Under the pieces are notes generated by a model. That model had not been told where the DNA came from and did no database searches. It saw nothing but the letters and a program-made list of their open reading frames with translations. Positions 11,636-24,500 of a DNA stretch of 64,000 bases are shown one piece after another (the first letter of the stretch is position 1; every line of letters starts with the position of its first letter). Origin of the DNA: Forficula auricularia (Eukaryota > Arthropoda > Insecta > Dermaptera > Forficulidae); the NCBI GenBank assembly GCA_024734495.1, contig JALMQS010000916.1:62001-126000 (forward strand). The letters are read 5' to 3'. The translations under genes and the position numbers were made by a program.

Positions 11636-12542
11636 AATAATATTAACCTCTATTCCTAATTTTATTAATGTTATTAAGGAGCCAAATTATTATTTACCTG
11701 AAATTGAATTATCCGTCATAATTCTATTTTTAAAACGAAGTTTCATTTTTAATATACACATAATTTTACTATTAATGCATTTCTTAAAATGTTTTTCTAG
11801 AAAATCATTGCTAATAAATAACGTATAACAATAGCAGCATTCGTAGAGTGGTCCTAGAACAAATAAATAACCATAACCATAAACATAAATTATTATAATA
11901 TTTACCACTGGTTTTTTTCATATTCGGAATATTATATTTTATAAATCTCATAAGTTAAAGAACATCTTCAACACTGTCTTGGTTTATTACAGTCTTCTCT
12001 AATCAGTCGTTCTGCTTGTATTTTATATCCCAGCATGGTCCCCATGAAATTTCGGGCCCGGGACTAAAAATCTGAAGCGGGTCCCTTATTATGGAATAAG
12101 TACATATGTTTTTTATGAAGTGGAAAAAGTTTGTCACTCTACGCACTTTTTTTCTAATATGCCCCTTAAAAAATGCACGCCCTGGCCTGGGACTCACAGG
12201 TGCACTTGGACCCCTCCCCTTGGGGGGCCATGTATTCCAGTGGAATTGAGTTAAACTAAGTTACAAAAATTAATTATAATTGCTATACAATTGAAAATAG
12301 ATTACTAGATAGGTTTCACAAATAAAAATATTGCTTATGAACAAAAGTAATATATTTTTGGGAGACGAGCCCAACTTCAGGAGTTTACATTGATTATCTT
12401 TTATAATGGCTAGCTTTTCTATGATAGCCAGGAATCATATATCATTTATAGCTATAGCAATTTTGTTCAGGTAGAATAGTGTTCAAGGTGAAACATATTT
12501 AATAAAAAAAGAGATTACTAGGTAGGTTTCACAAATAAAAGA

Positions 12543-12815
12543 AAGTGCCTGGAACACCGAGCGATGCTCGGTAACTTTTTGCCTCTAAATAGCTTAAGTT
12601 TTAAATGTCAAGGCTCTGCGACTTATACCGACGACGAGATATGAACGATTAAAATATTTATTTTGCGACATGACTAATTTACACCCCCTTCCTTTATTTC
12701 AATCGGATTAAAATTTATACACGACTAATAACTCATGAGACTTGATAATTTCACCAATTTTTAGCGAAATCGTTAGAGCCGTTTTCGAGAAACCGATTGC
12801 TCGTTTAATAAGAGT
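12543..12815 (-). mobile_element. Helitron-like repeat with CCGAGCGATGCTCGG hairpin
   Basis: On the minus strand it runs from about 12815 to 12543 and ends near the terminal hairpin CCGAGC AT GCTCGG. Near its 5' end is the family motif TTATTAAACGAGCAA. It belongs to the family with better copies at 13757-14447 and 19654-20690. Confidence 0.55.
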
Positions 12816-12867
12816 AGATTGCTATTGAGAAAGACTCGATAAATATTTCGGGCGACTAGCCCATCTT

Positions 12868-13150
12868 GAAATGAAGAAGTTCTTGAAAGAATCGGAGAAA
12901 GAAGAACTTTGTGGAAAAGTCTGAGGAAGAGTAAAGGTCAGATGTTGGGACACACATTAAAAAACGGGGGCTTAGGGATATCTTGGAGGGAGAGATGGGG
13001 AAGAAAAGGGGAAGGGCCAGATTAGAATATTTGGCCCAAATAATTAAGGATATGGAATGTGAGTCATTTAGAGAGGCGATGGGACATAGCCGAGTGGAGA
13101 CCTGTGACGGTATCGAACCAGTTTTAGAACTGTGTACTTAATGAAGATGA
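12868..13150 (+). pseudogene. RTE-type LINE 3' scrap
   Basis: Aligns by eye with the last 90 codons of the copy at 6315-6795 (GAAGAAGTTCTTGAAAGAAT onward), with deletions and frame breaks. Confidence 0.6.
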
Positions 13151-13756
13151 TGAGCCCATCTTCTAACTTCAAGAGATAGTTATTTTTATTTTAATGAGTA
13201 CAAGCAATAATTCTTTTATTTGTAAAACATACCTAGTAATCGTTTTTTAACTTTATTAAATATGTCTCATCTCGAAACTACAGCATTCCCACTGTGCAAC
13301 ATTGATATAGCTATATATGATATATGATTCTTGGGTATCCTAGAAAAGCCACCTATTCTTAATGACTAAAATAAACGGTCTTGTCATCAATGGACAGCTA
13401 CACTATAGTATCTCCAAAGTTAAGCAACATGTAGTGCGGTTTGTTCTGAAGTGTCAAGATCTTTTAAAATATTTATATTTACTTATTGTAAAACATCTTT
13501 TGATTGATAAAAGGAACATTGTTCTCGAAACAGTTCAAGTTCAATAAAAACCTACTAGATATATTGCAGCTTTCTGATTTTGCCAGTTTTGGTTGCAAAT
13601 ATCTGTTTAATTTAGGATCCACTAATAGATATCCGTTTATTTTTTTATAAAAGAATTGTATTTATTGTTGATGATGCAAAATTGCATACTCAGTAAAATA
13701 TATCAAATAGAGAAAAATAATATATTTTAGATATCAAATTACTCGTTTTATTATTA

Positions 13757-14447
13757 GTACCTGGCCACCGAGTGATGCTCGGTAACTTTTTGCTTCAGTT
13801 AAAAGCTATATATTAATCCCCGAACCCCCCTAACCCCCTGGACCCCCATCACTTAACCCCACCTCCACCCCCCCCCCGTACCCCTCCACCACTGCACCCT
13901 CCCATATCTCCCCACCCTCGCCCCAGCCCCCTTACCCAGTTTTTGCATTTCAAGCCTTGTAGTGGCCCACAGATTATGTGTATATATGTATAGGTATATA
14001 AATAAATACCGTGTAATAATTTTTTTAAATTAAATAACAATTTTTGAGTTAATCAATTAAATTGCCAAATTCTAATATAGAAAAAATACGTTTGTGGGAT
14101 TTAAAACTCGATTTTTAATCAATTAAATTGATTAACTTTTAATATATATATATAATAATATTTGTTATGATCTATTAGTGGAATTTAAAATTAAAAAACC
14201 AATTAATAATTAAAAGGAAATTGAATAAAAATGTAATTATACATTTTTATCGAGACAACCACCTGTGAATAATTATTTCAATTAACAAAAAACCCATCAA
14301 AAACAACTTAGCCGAAGATGAGACCGTGACAGATCGAATCGCCAACACAAAACCCTCCTAACCCATGAATTTCATCCCAATCGTTAGAGCCGTTTTCGAG
14401 AACCCGACCGGATATATATATTTGCTCATTTAATAATATAAAAGATA
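13757..14447 (-). mobile_element. Helitron-like non-autonomous element
   Basis: Reading the minus strand, it starts near 14447 (TCTTATCTTTTATATTATTA) and ends at about 13760 with the hairpin CCGAGCATCACTCGG and a terminal GGTACTAA followed by T. TC at the 5' end, a hairpin about 10 bp before a CTAA end, and insertion before T fit Helitron structure. Next to the hairpin is a strongly G-rich block (C-rich on the + strand, about 13815-13930). No gene inside. Confidence 0.65.
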
Positions 14448-15184
14448 AGATTCAATTCATTATTCTTTGATATTTTGATAGTGATTTTTCAAAATGTTCA
14501 GGTTTAAAACAAACCTTTATGAATGGCATGTGTCGCATTAACTTCTGTATGTAATATATATTCCATTTTTTTTTCAAATTAGGTATATCAGATTTATTAT
14601 TAAAAATAAGGAGAAAATAAATTCAAGTTGATTTTTGTTGTTTTTGAAATTATTTATCAATATCCAATAAGGTGTGAAGCTAGAAAAGCATAGGTAATCA
14701 GTTTGAAAATCTGTTACAAAAAATAAAATACGATTCATTTTTATCAATTTTACAAAAAGAAATATTTTATAATAAAAAAATATGAAGAAAAATAAACTTT
14801 TAATGAACTTATTCAATTATAGAGAACCACTAGCTAGAGCGGTCGGCTGTCAATAGAGAAATTCGGAACCGATTCCGACTCGAAAATCTATAGGTATCTA
14901 TGAAAAATTAGCTGAAAGGTGTAGTTTTTTTTTTTTTTTTACTTTCACATTTATATTCATAGAATATAATGGGGAAGTATTGCGATGGCCTGTCTGGATC
15001 CTGACTCTTTGAGAGCTTGTATCTCAGAGATGAAAAAAGTTAATTTCATTTTGTAAATTCTAGGTGGAAGGAATCGATGCCTTTAATAGTTGGAAACCGG
15101 ATTTAGGACATAAAACCGGAAATTGTGGTCCCCAGAGGCCAAAAAGGGGCCAAAAATCCATTGGTCAGTGCGTATGTATGTACG

Positions 15185-15440
15185 TAATGTACCCACCTGC
15201 GACGCGCCGCGACACTCCTACTTTACACCCCCTTCCTTTATTTCAATCGGATTAAAAATTTGACACAAGTAATAACTCATGACACTTGATAAATACACTA
15301 ATTTTTAAAAAAATCGTTATAGCCGTTTTTGGGAAAATAAAAAAAAACGAAAAATCTTTCATGTAAATGTCCACTTCCGGTCTTTCGATTTCAACCATAA
15401 GCTTGCTGTACTCTTTTTAGCCTATATCAAGCTTAAGTTT
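15185..15440 (-). repeat. Partial Helitron-like family copy
   Basis: Shares the ACACCCCCTTCCTTTATTTC and TCGTTATAGCCGTTTTTG segments with the copies at 12543-12815 and 29239-29790, but both termini are lost. Confidence 0.45.
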
Positions 15441-15911
15441 CGAATTTCGAAAATGTGAAAGTCGTGTGGTGAGCACACTAGTTGATTTCAGTTGATTTTT
15501 TTGGGGGGGAGGGGGTAAATCCCTTGAGATAGTGCTTGATGCCATTTTTTCTAAATTTATCTAGGCTTAATCGATAATGGACCCTTGTTTCATTTTTGGT
15601 ATTACTTTTGACGAAAATTCCACCAAATGCAGAGGAAAACAATAGGAAACCACCCCCGTTAACAATTTTTCCAGAAAATTTATCGTCACTGTTCGGATTC
15701 AAATATGATTCTAATTTAGCGACTTTTTTCTACTGCTTAACAAAATGAATTGTTTGAAAAAAATTTTGCTTGCACTCTTGCGAGAGGGGAGGATAAAACG
15801 AGCAAGTGAGGGGGCCGTCTTAAGCAAATTCTGCGCCGGGGTGCGAAAATCAACCCTTGCGTCCCCCTGGCAAAAATTTCTCAAAACTCTGTTTTTTTAC
15901 ATGGTCTAGAG

Positions 15912-16786
15912 CAGTGGTTCCCAACCTTTTGTGGCCCATCTCCCCTTTCTGGAGGTTGACTAACACCTATCGCCCCTTTTTCATTTTCATTGTATGCCTA
16001 ATTTTAATTTGAAGTAAAGTGAAAATAATAAAGCGCAAACTCGAAATTAGAAAAACCCCAATCAATGAATTTATTATTGACACCTGGTGTTTCCTTCACT
16101 TAAAAAGCCTTCCGACATGACTTAATCTCTCAACCCAAAATATGACAAACATAAATTAATTTATTGAGGTTCAAAAAGTGGGAATTGTAAAGTCCCACCA
16201 TCCTATTGTCAAATAAGGCATGTTCCAGCATCAAAGGACATGCCGCCTACTACTCCAAAATATTACCATTAAAAATAATTATATTATTATGAAGAAAAAA
16301 AATACTCTAAATGCCGCGTTCACAACAGTATGTTTCTTTGTAATTTATTTTTTCTAAAAAATATTAATATAACATTATTTATATTTGAGAATGAAAATTA
16401 CATTTAACAACTCGCAAGGGAAGTGATTCCATTTCTTTGTACGTGAGTGTATTTTAATTTTTCCACCTTTGAATACTCTCGCCCCCCTGATAACCCAAAT
16501 CGCCCACTTGGGGGGGGGGGGGGGGGGGGGGGGCCCCCCCCCGGGGGGGCCGACCCACTAAAAAAAAAAAAAAAAAATACGTCTTTGTATGCAATTAGCA
16601 TAGTGGCCAGATTCGTGTGACGAAATTGGCGAGAATNNNNNNNNNNNNNNNNNNNNNNNNNNNNNNNNNNNNNNNNNNNNNNNNNNNNNNNNNNNNNNNN
16701 NNNNNNNNNNNNNNNNNNNNNNNNNNNNNNNNNNNNGGGGGGGGGGGGGGGGGGGGGGGCGATCGCCCCCAGGTTGGGAACCACTG
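15912..16786. mobile_element. hAT-type element containing an assembly gap
   Basis: The ends are CAGTGGTTCCCAACC and GGTTGGGAACCACTG, flanked by the perfect 8 bp duplication GTCTAGAG (15904-15911 and 16787-16794). No transposase was found. The right half holds long G runs and an N gap, so its true length is unknown. Confidence 0.85.
16637..16736. other. Assembly gap (100 N)
   Basis: A run of N flanked by poly-G tracts (about 16510-16553 and 16737-16759). The gap size is probably a placeholder and the G runs mark failed sequencing. Confidence 0.97.
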
Positions 16787-17918
16787 GTCTAGAGCTAGTG
16801 CCCCATACCAGATTCTAACTTTACGGATGGTCAACATATAGAAGCCGTTACAATTTATTTATTTATTTATTATATTATGATCAGGGATGTAATACTAAAA
16901 AAAAAGAAGTGCCGGAAATGTCATTATAAAATAAATGCGCAAAAATATTAATATTTTTTAAAATACTAAATATTTTTTTTTAAAGGGCCTCCACATCTCC
17001 CCTTATAGCCCTCCGATCCTCCCACTCAGGATCCGGTTGAGTGGCTGAGGGTGTGGCCACAGCAGAACGGTGTGAAACCTTAGTATGCTGCGACCAAGAA
17101 TAAAATAATAATAATAACAAAAAAAAAAAAGGGAATACCGCATGTCGTCCAAACAATAAAAATAAATGAATACCCTGGGAAGAATAAATAAATAATCAAA
17201 TAAATAAAACAAAAAAATAAATATTTAAAATATGCCACTGGGTTTGAAGAAATTCTTGTTAAATTATTTAAAAAACAGATAAATATAAATTAGTAGACAG
17301 GAAGTTGCCGTAGTCAAGGAATAAAAAAAAATAATAATAAATAGGCAAGAAACCGCCATGGTCAAGAAAAATAAACATTTGACTGGGAATATAAGGCTAC
17401 TGGGTAAAATATTAAATAAATAGGTCATATAATGTTTTTTTCATTAATCATAATTTTCAAAACGGTACCTAGATTTAGGCACCCCTCATCCCCTTCACCT
17501 TGATCGGGGTTGAGACGGCCCTGAATGATTATAATTAATTGGTGGAGCAAAGAATTGAGTCTCATTACAGGCGGGTAAAGAGTCATAGCCCCCCAAGTAG
17601 TCTGTAAAATGCTATTAATTCCTAATATCGAAACAATTTTTTCTTATTCTATTTTTAATGATTATTTTATTAAATACATAGTTTATTTTCTTCACATATT
17701 TATATCTATATATTAACTATTTGTATTTGTGAAAAATTAATAGATATTAATTTAAATGTTATGTTAAGCCGACAGTTAAATTTCGGTCAGAGAATCAGAT
17801 GTATTTATCATATCATCATTATAGTAGTTATTGTTCCAATTGGATCAAGTTTAAATCCATCATTACAAGGGCACATTTGTTAAGATGTGGATATTGAATT
17901 TGCCGCGACGATAGCGCC

Positions 17919-18364
17919 CTCCTTTGCACTTGCTTACTAATTTTCCATTACTTATTTTTTAAAGTTCAGTGAGTATCTATTTATCCGACAGCTGTCTTCG
18001 TGTTTCCCTATATATAACCTTCAATCCAAAGTGAACAATTTTTTTTATTTTTAATTATTCCTTGCAATCTCCGACTAGTTTTTTAGGGTAACCCTTTAGA
18101 AGAAAATGGCGGCCAGCATGAGAAATTTAGTAGGATATGCGGTTAATTCTATTTTTTTATTATTTAACTCTTTCTACTTTTTATTTAATTCGATGACATT
18201 CGAATTATTATTACATTCCTTTTCCCCCTTCACTTTTTATTGCTACTTCATTTATAAGCTCATTTCGTTACGATATTCATTCGCTTATTCTATTTTTATT
18301 TCACTTTTATTTTTATAAATTCGATATCCATTAATGATTCTTAATTATGTAATATTTAAAAAAT
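17919..18364 (+). repeat. SUCLG1: Tandem duplication unit 1: promoter and first exon of succinyl-CoA ligase alpha
   Basis: This 446 bp unit is about 98 percent identical to the directly adjoining unit 18365-18811. It contains a TATA box (TATATAA, 18009-18015), a 5' leader and an ATG at 18106 opening the same 12 codons as exon 1. One base differs at the splice donor (GCGGTTAATT here, GCGGGTAATT in unit 2). The only GT here would splice one base early, and joined to exon 2 it gives a stop after two further codons. This copy is therefore probably a non-productive first exon, a decayed alternative start, or a false duplication in the assembly. Confidence 0.8.
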
Positions 18365-18455
18365 CTCCTTTGCACTTGCTTACTAATTTTCCATTACATA
18401 TTTTTTAAAGTTCAGTGAGTATCTATTTATCCGACAGCTGTCTTCGTATTTCCCT

Positions 18456-18462
18456 ATATATA
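18456..18462 (+). promoter_or_regulatory. TATA box upstream of SUCLG1 exon 1
   Basis: TATATAA lies 89 bp before the ATG at 18551, a plausible distance for a core promoter with a short leader. The same box occurs in the upstream duplicate at 18009-18015. The transcription start is not shown. Confidence 0.5.
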
Positions 18463-18550
18463 ACCTTCAATCCAAAGTGAACAATTTTTTTTATTTTTAA
18501 TTATTCCTTGCAATCTCCGACTAGTTTTTTAGGTAACCCTTTAGAAGAAA

Positions 18551-18587
18551 ATGGCGGCCAGCATGAGAAATTTAGTAGGATATGCGG
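18551..18587 (+). CDS. SUCLG1: SUCLG1 exon 1 (coding part)
   Basis: Encodes [12 protein letters not shown] plus the first base of a valine codon, completed by TT at the start of exon 2. The phase match, the basic and non-acidic composition and the promoter context support it. It was found by phase and composition, not by homology, since this part is poorly conserved. Confidence 0.75.
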
Positions 18588-21500
18588 GTAATTCTATTTT
18601 TTTTATTATTTAACTCTTTCTACTTTTTATTTATAATCGATGACATTCGAATTATTATTACATTCTTTTTCCCCTTCACTTTTTATTGTTACTTTCATTT
18701 ATAAGCTCATTTCGTTACGATATTCATTCGCTTATTCTATTTTTATTTCACTTTTATTTTTATAAATTCGATATCCATTAATGATTCTTAATTATGTAAT
18801 ATTTAAAAAATCAAAACTTTTCATTTTGATTAAACAAATATTGGGACAATTAACCTTAGAGTTAGATTCTTCCGGTATTCTATCGAATAAACTACAACCT
18901 TTGTATTAAATAAACAAATATTTATAATTATATTTTACTTTTATTAAAAAAATCAATTGATATTTCTACACATTTATAAATTATATTTTATTTTATCGGA
19001 AAAAGTTTATTTTAAAATTTTTTTAATTGTAATTTGGTAGTTTCTATTAAATTATACAAATTCAATCTTTTAAAATTCTGATTAAAAGATTAAATGAAAT
19101 CAAAGTCTATGCATTAATGAAGAATGACTCACAAATCAAATTCTCTATTTATTAGAGGTATTGAAATCTTGAACTCTGATCATCTCATCAATCGTTAAAC
19201 CTCTTAGTCAATATTAATATATAAAAAAAAAAATTAAGTATACATAATCACTTATCGAACAATTTGTTTCTAATAATAGTTATATTCATTAGTAAAAAAA
19301 TTGTAATATTAAAATTTGTGAAATTAATACAAATTAAAAAAAAAAATCTTATATTATATTAATAATAATCATTTACAAATTGACATTAGATAGGATTTAA
19401 TATCAAAATTCTTATAAAACTATAAATTGACTTTAGGGTATTATCTAACTTAAAATTTTTAAAACAAAAAATAAGAATTTGTTTGAAAACGGTTCGCTTT
19501 TAGGGACCCATATTTATTAAAACTTTTCAACTTATTTTCATTTATTAATTTTTATGCCTGTAAAATATTGGACGTTTTTTTAACACCTCATATATGTACA
19601 ATGTACATCGATGGTTATTTATAATCTGCCCCTTATTTCTGTTTTCAGTTTATCTTATCTTATTATATTAAACGAGCAAATCTTGTGTGTATATATATGT
19701 TAACGTTAGATGGACGCGAAAGTTAAAACTTATCCGGTCACTGCCCTATTTTGGTGCAATTGAGACCATATTCGTTTTGATACTGAACCAAGGGTTGAAA
19801 AAAGGGGGTCCTGTCTTTTGGTTCAGTATCAAAACGAATCTGGTCCCAATTGCACCAAAATAGGGCAACGACCGCATAAAAGTTGCAACTTTCGCGTTCA
19901 TCTAACGTTAACATATAAACATTCTAAATAAAATTTATTATTGAATATCTGAACAAAATTCATCTGTTTCGATTCCCCAAAGAATCAGACAGATGGGCTT
20001 TCTAGTAAATTTATATATATCCAATCGGGTTCTCGAAAACGGCTCTGATTTGGATGAAATTCACGGGGTAGGAGGGTTTTGTGTTGGACATTCGATCTGT
20101 CACGGTATCATCTTCGGCTAAGTACTTTTTGATAGGTTTTTTGTTAATAGAAATAATTATTCACAGGTGGTTGTCTCGATAAAAATGTATATTTATATTT
20201 TTATTCAATTTCCTTTTAATTATTAATTGGTTTTTTAATTTTAAATTCCACTATGATTAGATCATTACAAATATTATTATATATATTAAAAGTTAAACAA
20301 TTTAATTGATTAAAAATCGAGTTTTAAATCCCACAAACGTATTTTTTCTATATTAGAATTTGGGAATTTAATTGATGAACTCAAAAATTGATATTTAATT
20401 AAAAGAAATTATTATACGATATTTATTTATATACCTACCATACATATATACAAATAATCTGTCACTACAAGGCTTGAAATGCAAAAACTGGGTGAAGGGG
20501 CGGGAGCGAGGGTAGAGGTGATGGTGGGAAAGATTTCGGGGGTGCATTGGTGGGCGAGGGAAGTGGTTTCGGGAGTGGGGGCGGAATTGGGGTGGGTGGG
20601 GTCGAGGGGTTGGGGCGAGGGGATTAATACCATATATAGCTTTTAACTGAAGCAAAAAGTTACCGAGCATCGCTCAGTGGCCAGTTACTAGTTATTATGT
20701 CTGTTAAACTCCTTTTAAAGGTGGGTATTGTGCAAGTAAAAAGGGACCCTATTCGTGTCTGTCTCTGTTTGTCAGAGCAATGTCACTCGTAAGACACAAA
20801 CTTGAAATTTTATTAAAATATATATAATTATAGAATTACAAAAACGACATTAATATATAATAAAGAATGATTTTATATAGAGATAGATAGAAATTAATAA
20901 ATTTACTTTGGTTGTTTTTGCTATTATAATAATAATCAATAACAAACCTGTCTTTGTATCTTATTTCGTTTACAAGCTACATTGCTTCCACAGACTCACA
21001 GACATTGTAGCGACATTAATAGAATCCTGTTTTACTTTTCAAAGGAGCCCTAAAAATCTGACCAGTGTTAATCTACTCATGGTGGGAGCGTTTGTTCACG
21101 TTTACGCCTGGGGCTTCAAAATAAAAATTACAAGAAAACATGTTTATTAGAGTTTTAAAGACTCATTTAGCGGTACCCACTTGGTGAGGTGTACGGAATT
21201 TTTCATCTATTTTATATCAAAATATGAAAGTGTTCATACTAAGCTATTTTATATGCTATAAATTATGATAGCTTTCCGCGATCCCGTATCTAAATAATAA
21301 ATAATCTTTCATATATTGCACACCATTTAATTAAAGTTGATAACCTAATTTAATTACTTCTTCTTCAAGTGCCATATCAGGTCTCCCTGACGTTTCACCT
21401 CCTCTCCACATATATCTGTGCTGAGTGTGTTTAGCTGATTTTACACAGATATACCGGACCTACTTTTTAACGCCGGTTCGGAACGGCTAGTTTTGGAGAG

Positions 21501-24500
21501 GTTACTAGGCAATTATACTCTTGGTAGGTTGCCAATGCTTTCCAAGAGGAGGCGACTGCAAATATATGATCTGCCGAGACTCAGTCTCGAACCAGCGTAT
21601 TTCAGGCCAGCGACCCGACACTCTAACCACTGACCCACAGTCGCCTCAATTTAATTACTATATACATAAAATATAAAAATGTCTTATTAATTTCTTTTAT
21701 TTTTTTAAGAAAAATAAATTCGTGGCACTGATTTGAAAGACTTTTTCTCTGGATAAACAAATCAATCCAATACTTGGCTTCTAATTTTAAATATTTTTAA
21801 GGGAAGATATGCCACTGATCACATTTCGTTTGTATCTTAAGTTTAAAGAAGCCGAAACTTCTAAACATTAGAACTTTTTTATTTTCACCAAGTCTTGTCT
21901 AACCCAATAACACTTTCCACATCATCACCAGCCAATAAGCTTACATATTCCTTCCTCATAATTGCCGATACAGCATTCCTTTTTTTTCACATATATCCTA
22001 TTTCTTTGACTATTATACAATTTTTATAAAAATCTTATGGAGCTTAGAGAAGCAGATCAAGAGTGTTTGTAAAGATTCAGGGAATGTGAATTTTTAGGAA
22101 TTTATTTAATATGATTAAATGACATTGATATGGTTTTATTTAAATAAATGATCTTTGATTAAAATCATTTGACATTTCCAATTAATGGAATCTAGGAATT
22201 TTTTTTAAATATTAAATTTAAAACGTTAAGAGAAAGAGAAGAGCTATAATTCCTAAGTATAAACCGAATGCGAAGTATTTATTTAGTATCGCATATTTCT
22301 GATAAAGAAGCCAATTTCCTCATTTTACCACAAAACCACAGGGACATGAAATATCTTGATTATTTCGAACTACACTTGTCTTTAAATAAATGAAATTTTT
22401 AATATAAAAACAGATTATCTATTGTACACCAATATTTTTATAAACTTTAATAATAGTTTGAAATTATATAACATATTTATTGCATAATTTGTTTCCACTG
22501 ACTTATTAAATGCTGACCGAATGAGATTAGTTGAGAAAAGCACGCTCCATTAACTTTTTCTCAATATTCTCGGTATACTGTAGATCGAGGGGTGTACCGC
22601 GACCTAAAATCGTGTACACCTACTTCCACTTTCATTTCCAAGTAGAAGACAATAGATTATCTAATGAATTCCAAAGTAATTCCAAATAATTCCAAAGACT
22701 GTCTACACCTAATTCCAATCGCGGTTCACCCCACTCTGTAGATACATTTAAGTCATGTTGTCAATTATCTAGCTATTATAAATAATCTAATAAGCTATTC
22801 AAGGCCTAGCTATACGAATAAAATTAAAATAGTATTTTGCACAGAGTATCAAATTTTTTTTTATGATATTGACACAATGAGGTGCAACACCTATATGTCA
22901 GGATTGACTCTCTCATCGAAAAAGCAAGAACTTTCAGGGATTCGGTCTGGGACGAAGGTACCTTTGAATGTGAACATTGAATGATTGAAGGTTGCAGTTA
23001 AGACAGATTCTGGTGATGATACTTTTTAGGGAGGATTATCGATTATCTCTTCAGAACAAATTCCTATCGTAGTATCTATAATAAAAGGAATTGTCGGAAA
23101 CCCCTCTAAGATGGATCAGAGAATCGAGTAAACTACTAATTTTAATCTATTTATTGCATAAATGTTACAATTATATAATAAATAAAGTATATATTACGAA
23201 GCAAATAAATTCATGCCAGGTCTTTAAAAGGAAATCCTTGTGCTAAGAGCTGGAGTTCCAAAATTTCTAGATATGACGGAATCTTCTATTTGTCTTATTA
23301 TTGCTTACCTTTAAATGAAAATAAGTTCACTGACTCGGTCATTGTGCCTTCTTATACAGGCTCTGTCGAGATTGAAGGGTAGAGTATATTATTTTTCTTT
23401 TAGTTCTCAAATAAAAACAAAATATTTTTATTAAGCAAAAAGACAATCTTTATTTTATTCTTCTATTAATAAATTAACTTATGATCTTTTAAATATAACC
23501 TAGTAGCACAATGTTTCAAACTATATAGTTCCTATATAGATTCTGAAAATCTATATAGGCTCCGAGGGGTGATCCGCGATTGGAATTAGGTCTACACCGT
23601 CTTTGGAATTACTTTGGAATTCATTAGATAATCTATTGTCATCTACTTGAAAATGGAAGTGGAAGTAGGTGTACACGATTTTAGGTCGCGGTTCACCCCT
23701 CGATAGGCTCTATATGGTTACTATATAGTTTGGAACATTGTGCTACTAGGGTATCCTCTTTCTTACTCTCTTGTTAGCCTGGATTTATTTCTTAATAAAA
23801 AATAATAACAAACAAGTTGTAGAGAATTAACTCAATTGGAAAATTGGAAGTCAACACAAGCATAAAATTTGTTCGACAATTACAAAGGCAGTCCTTTTTG
23901 AAATATTTAGTTTCTAAATCTGGATCAATAATTTAGAGGCTTCATGCATTTCCTGAAATCAAATAACATGCAAGACCGGATCCCATTAGGCCAATTGAGC
24001 AGCCGAGCCGTTTACAATAGAATAAAAATGTTTTATTAGTGGACCCGGCAGAGGGGCCTTGAGCCATGAGGGGGCCCATCATCTGTAGAAATTGATTGAA
24101 GTATTATAAGATTACTCTCTTATGTAGATATTTATTTTTATATTACAAATTTGCATCTGTTTTTAATAAAAAATATAATTTTTTTTTTTCTAAATGCCTA
24201 ACTGAAGTCTTTTTCTATTCTAGTTAAGGTAACCCGGCTCAATCAAGTCCGAAACTCATCTACATATATTGCTTCACGGCCGAATATTCGAATCACTGCC
24301 GATACAAGAGTTATTTGCCAAGGAATAACAGGTAAGCAGGGTACTTTTCACTGCGAGCAGGCCCTCGCTTATGGAACCAAATTAGTCGGTGGAGTCTCCC
24401 CTGGCAAAGGAGGCAAGAAACATCTCAATCTTCCCGTCTTCAATACTGTTAAAGAGGTAGGAAAAATTATTTTCATTATTATTATTTCACACTTTTATTT

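Larger units (their letters stand above)
12399..13370. repeat. Decayed inverted repeat holding a Helitron-like copy and a LINE scrap
   Basis: Sequence at about 12399-12530 recurs in reverse complement at about 13215-13370 (TACTAGGTAGGTTTCAC against the ACCTAGTAATC side). The Helitron-like copy at 12543-12815 and the LINE end at 12868-13150 lie between the arms and look like later insertions. Confidence 0.45.
18365..18811 (+). repeat. SUCLG1: Tandem duplication unit 2, with the functional first exon
   Basis: Adjoins unit 1 without spacer and repeats it from CTCCTTTGCACTTGCTTACT to TAATATTTAAAAAAT. It holds the intact exon 1 (18551-18587) with a usable G/GTAATT donor. Confidence 0.85.

Noticed and set aside
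16404..16841. Open frames crossing the N gap
   Set aside because: They consist of translated N and poly-G/poly-C and have no biological support.
18106..18318. 70-codon frame starting MAASMRN in duplicate unit 1
   Set aside because: Only the first 12 codons match exon 1. The rest is read-through into intron sequence.
20395..20670. Proline-rich frames in the C-rich strand
   Set aside because: They are translations of the G-rich block of a Helitron-like element. The same applies near 13849-14040 and 57992-58359.
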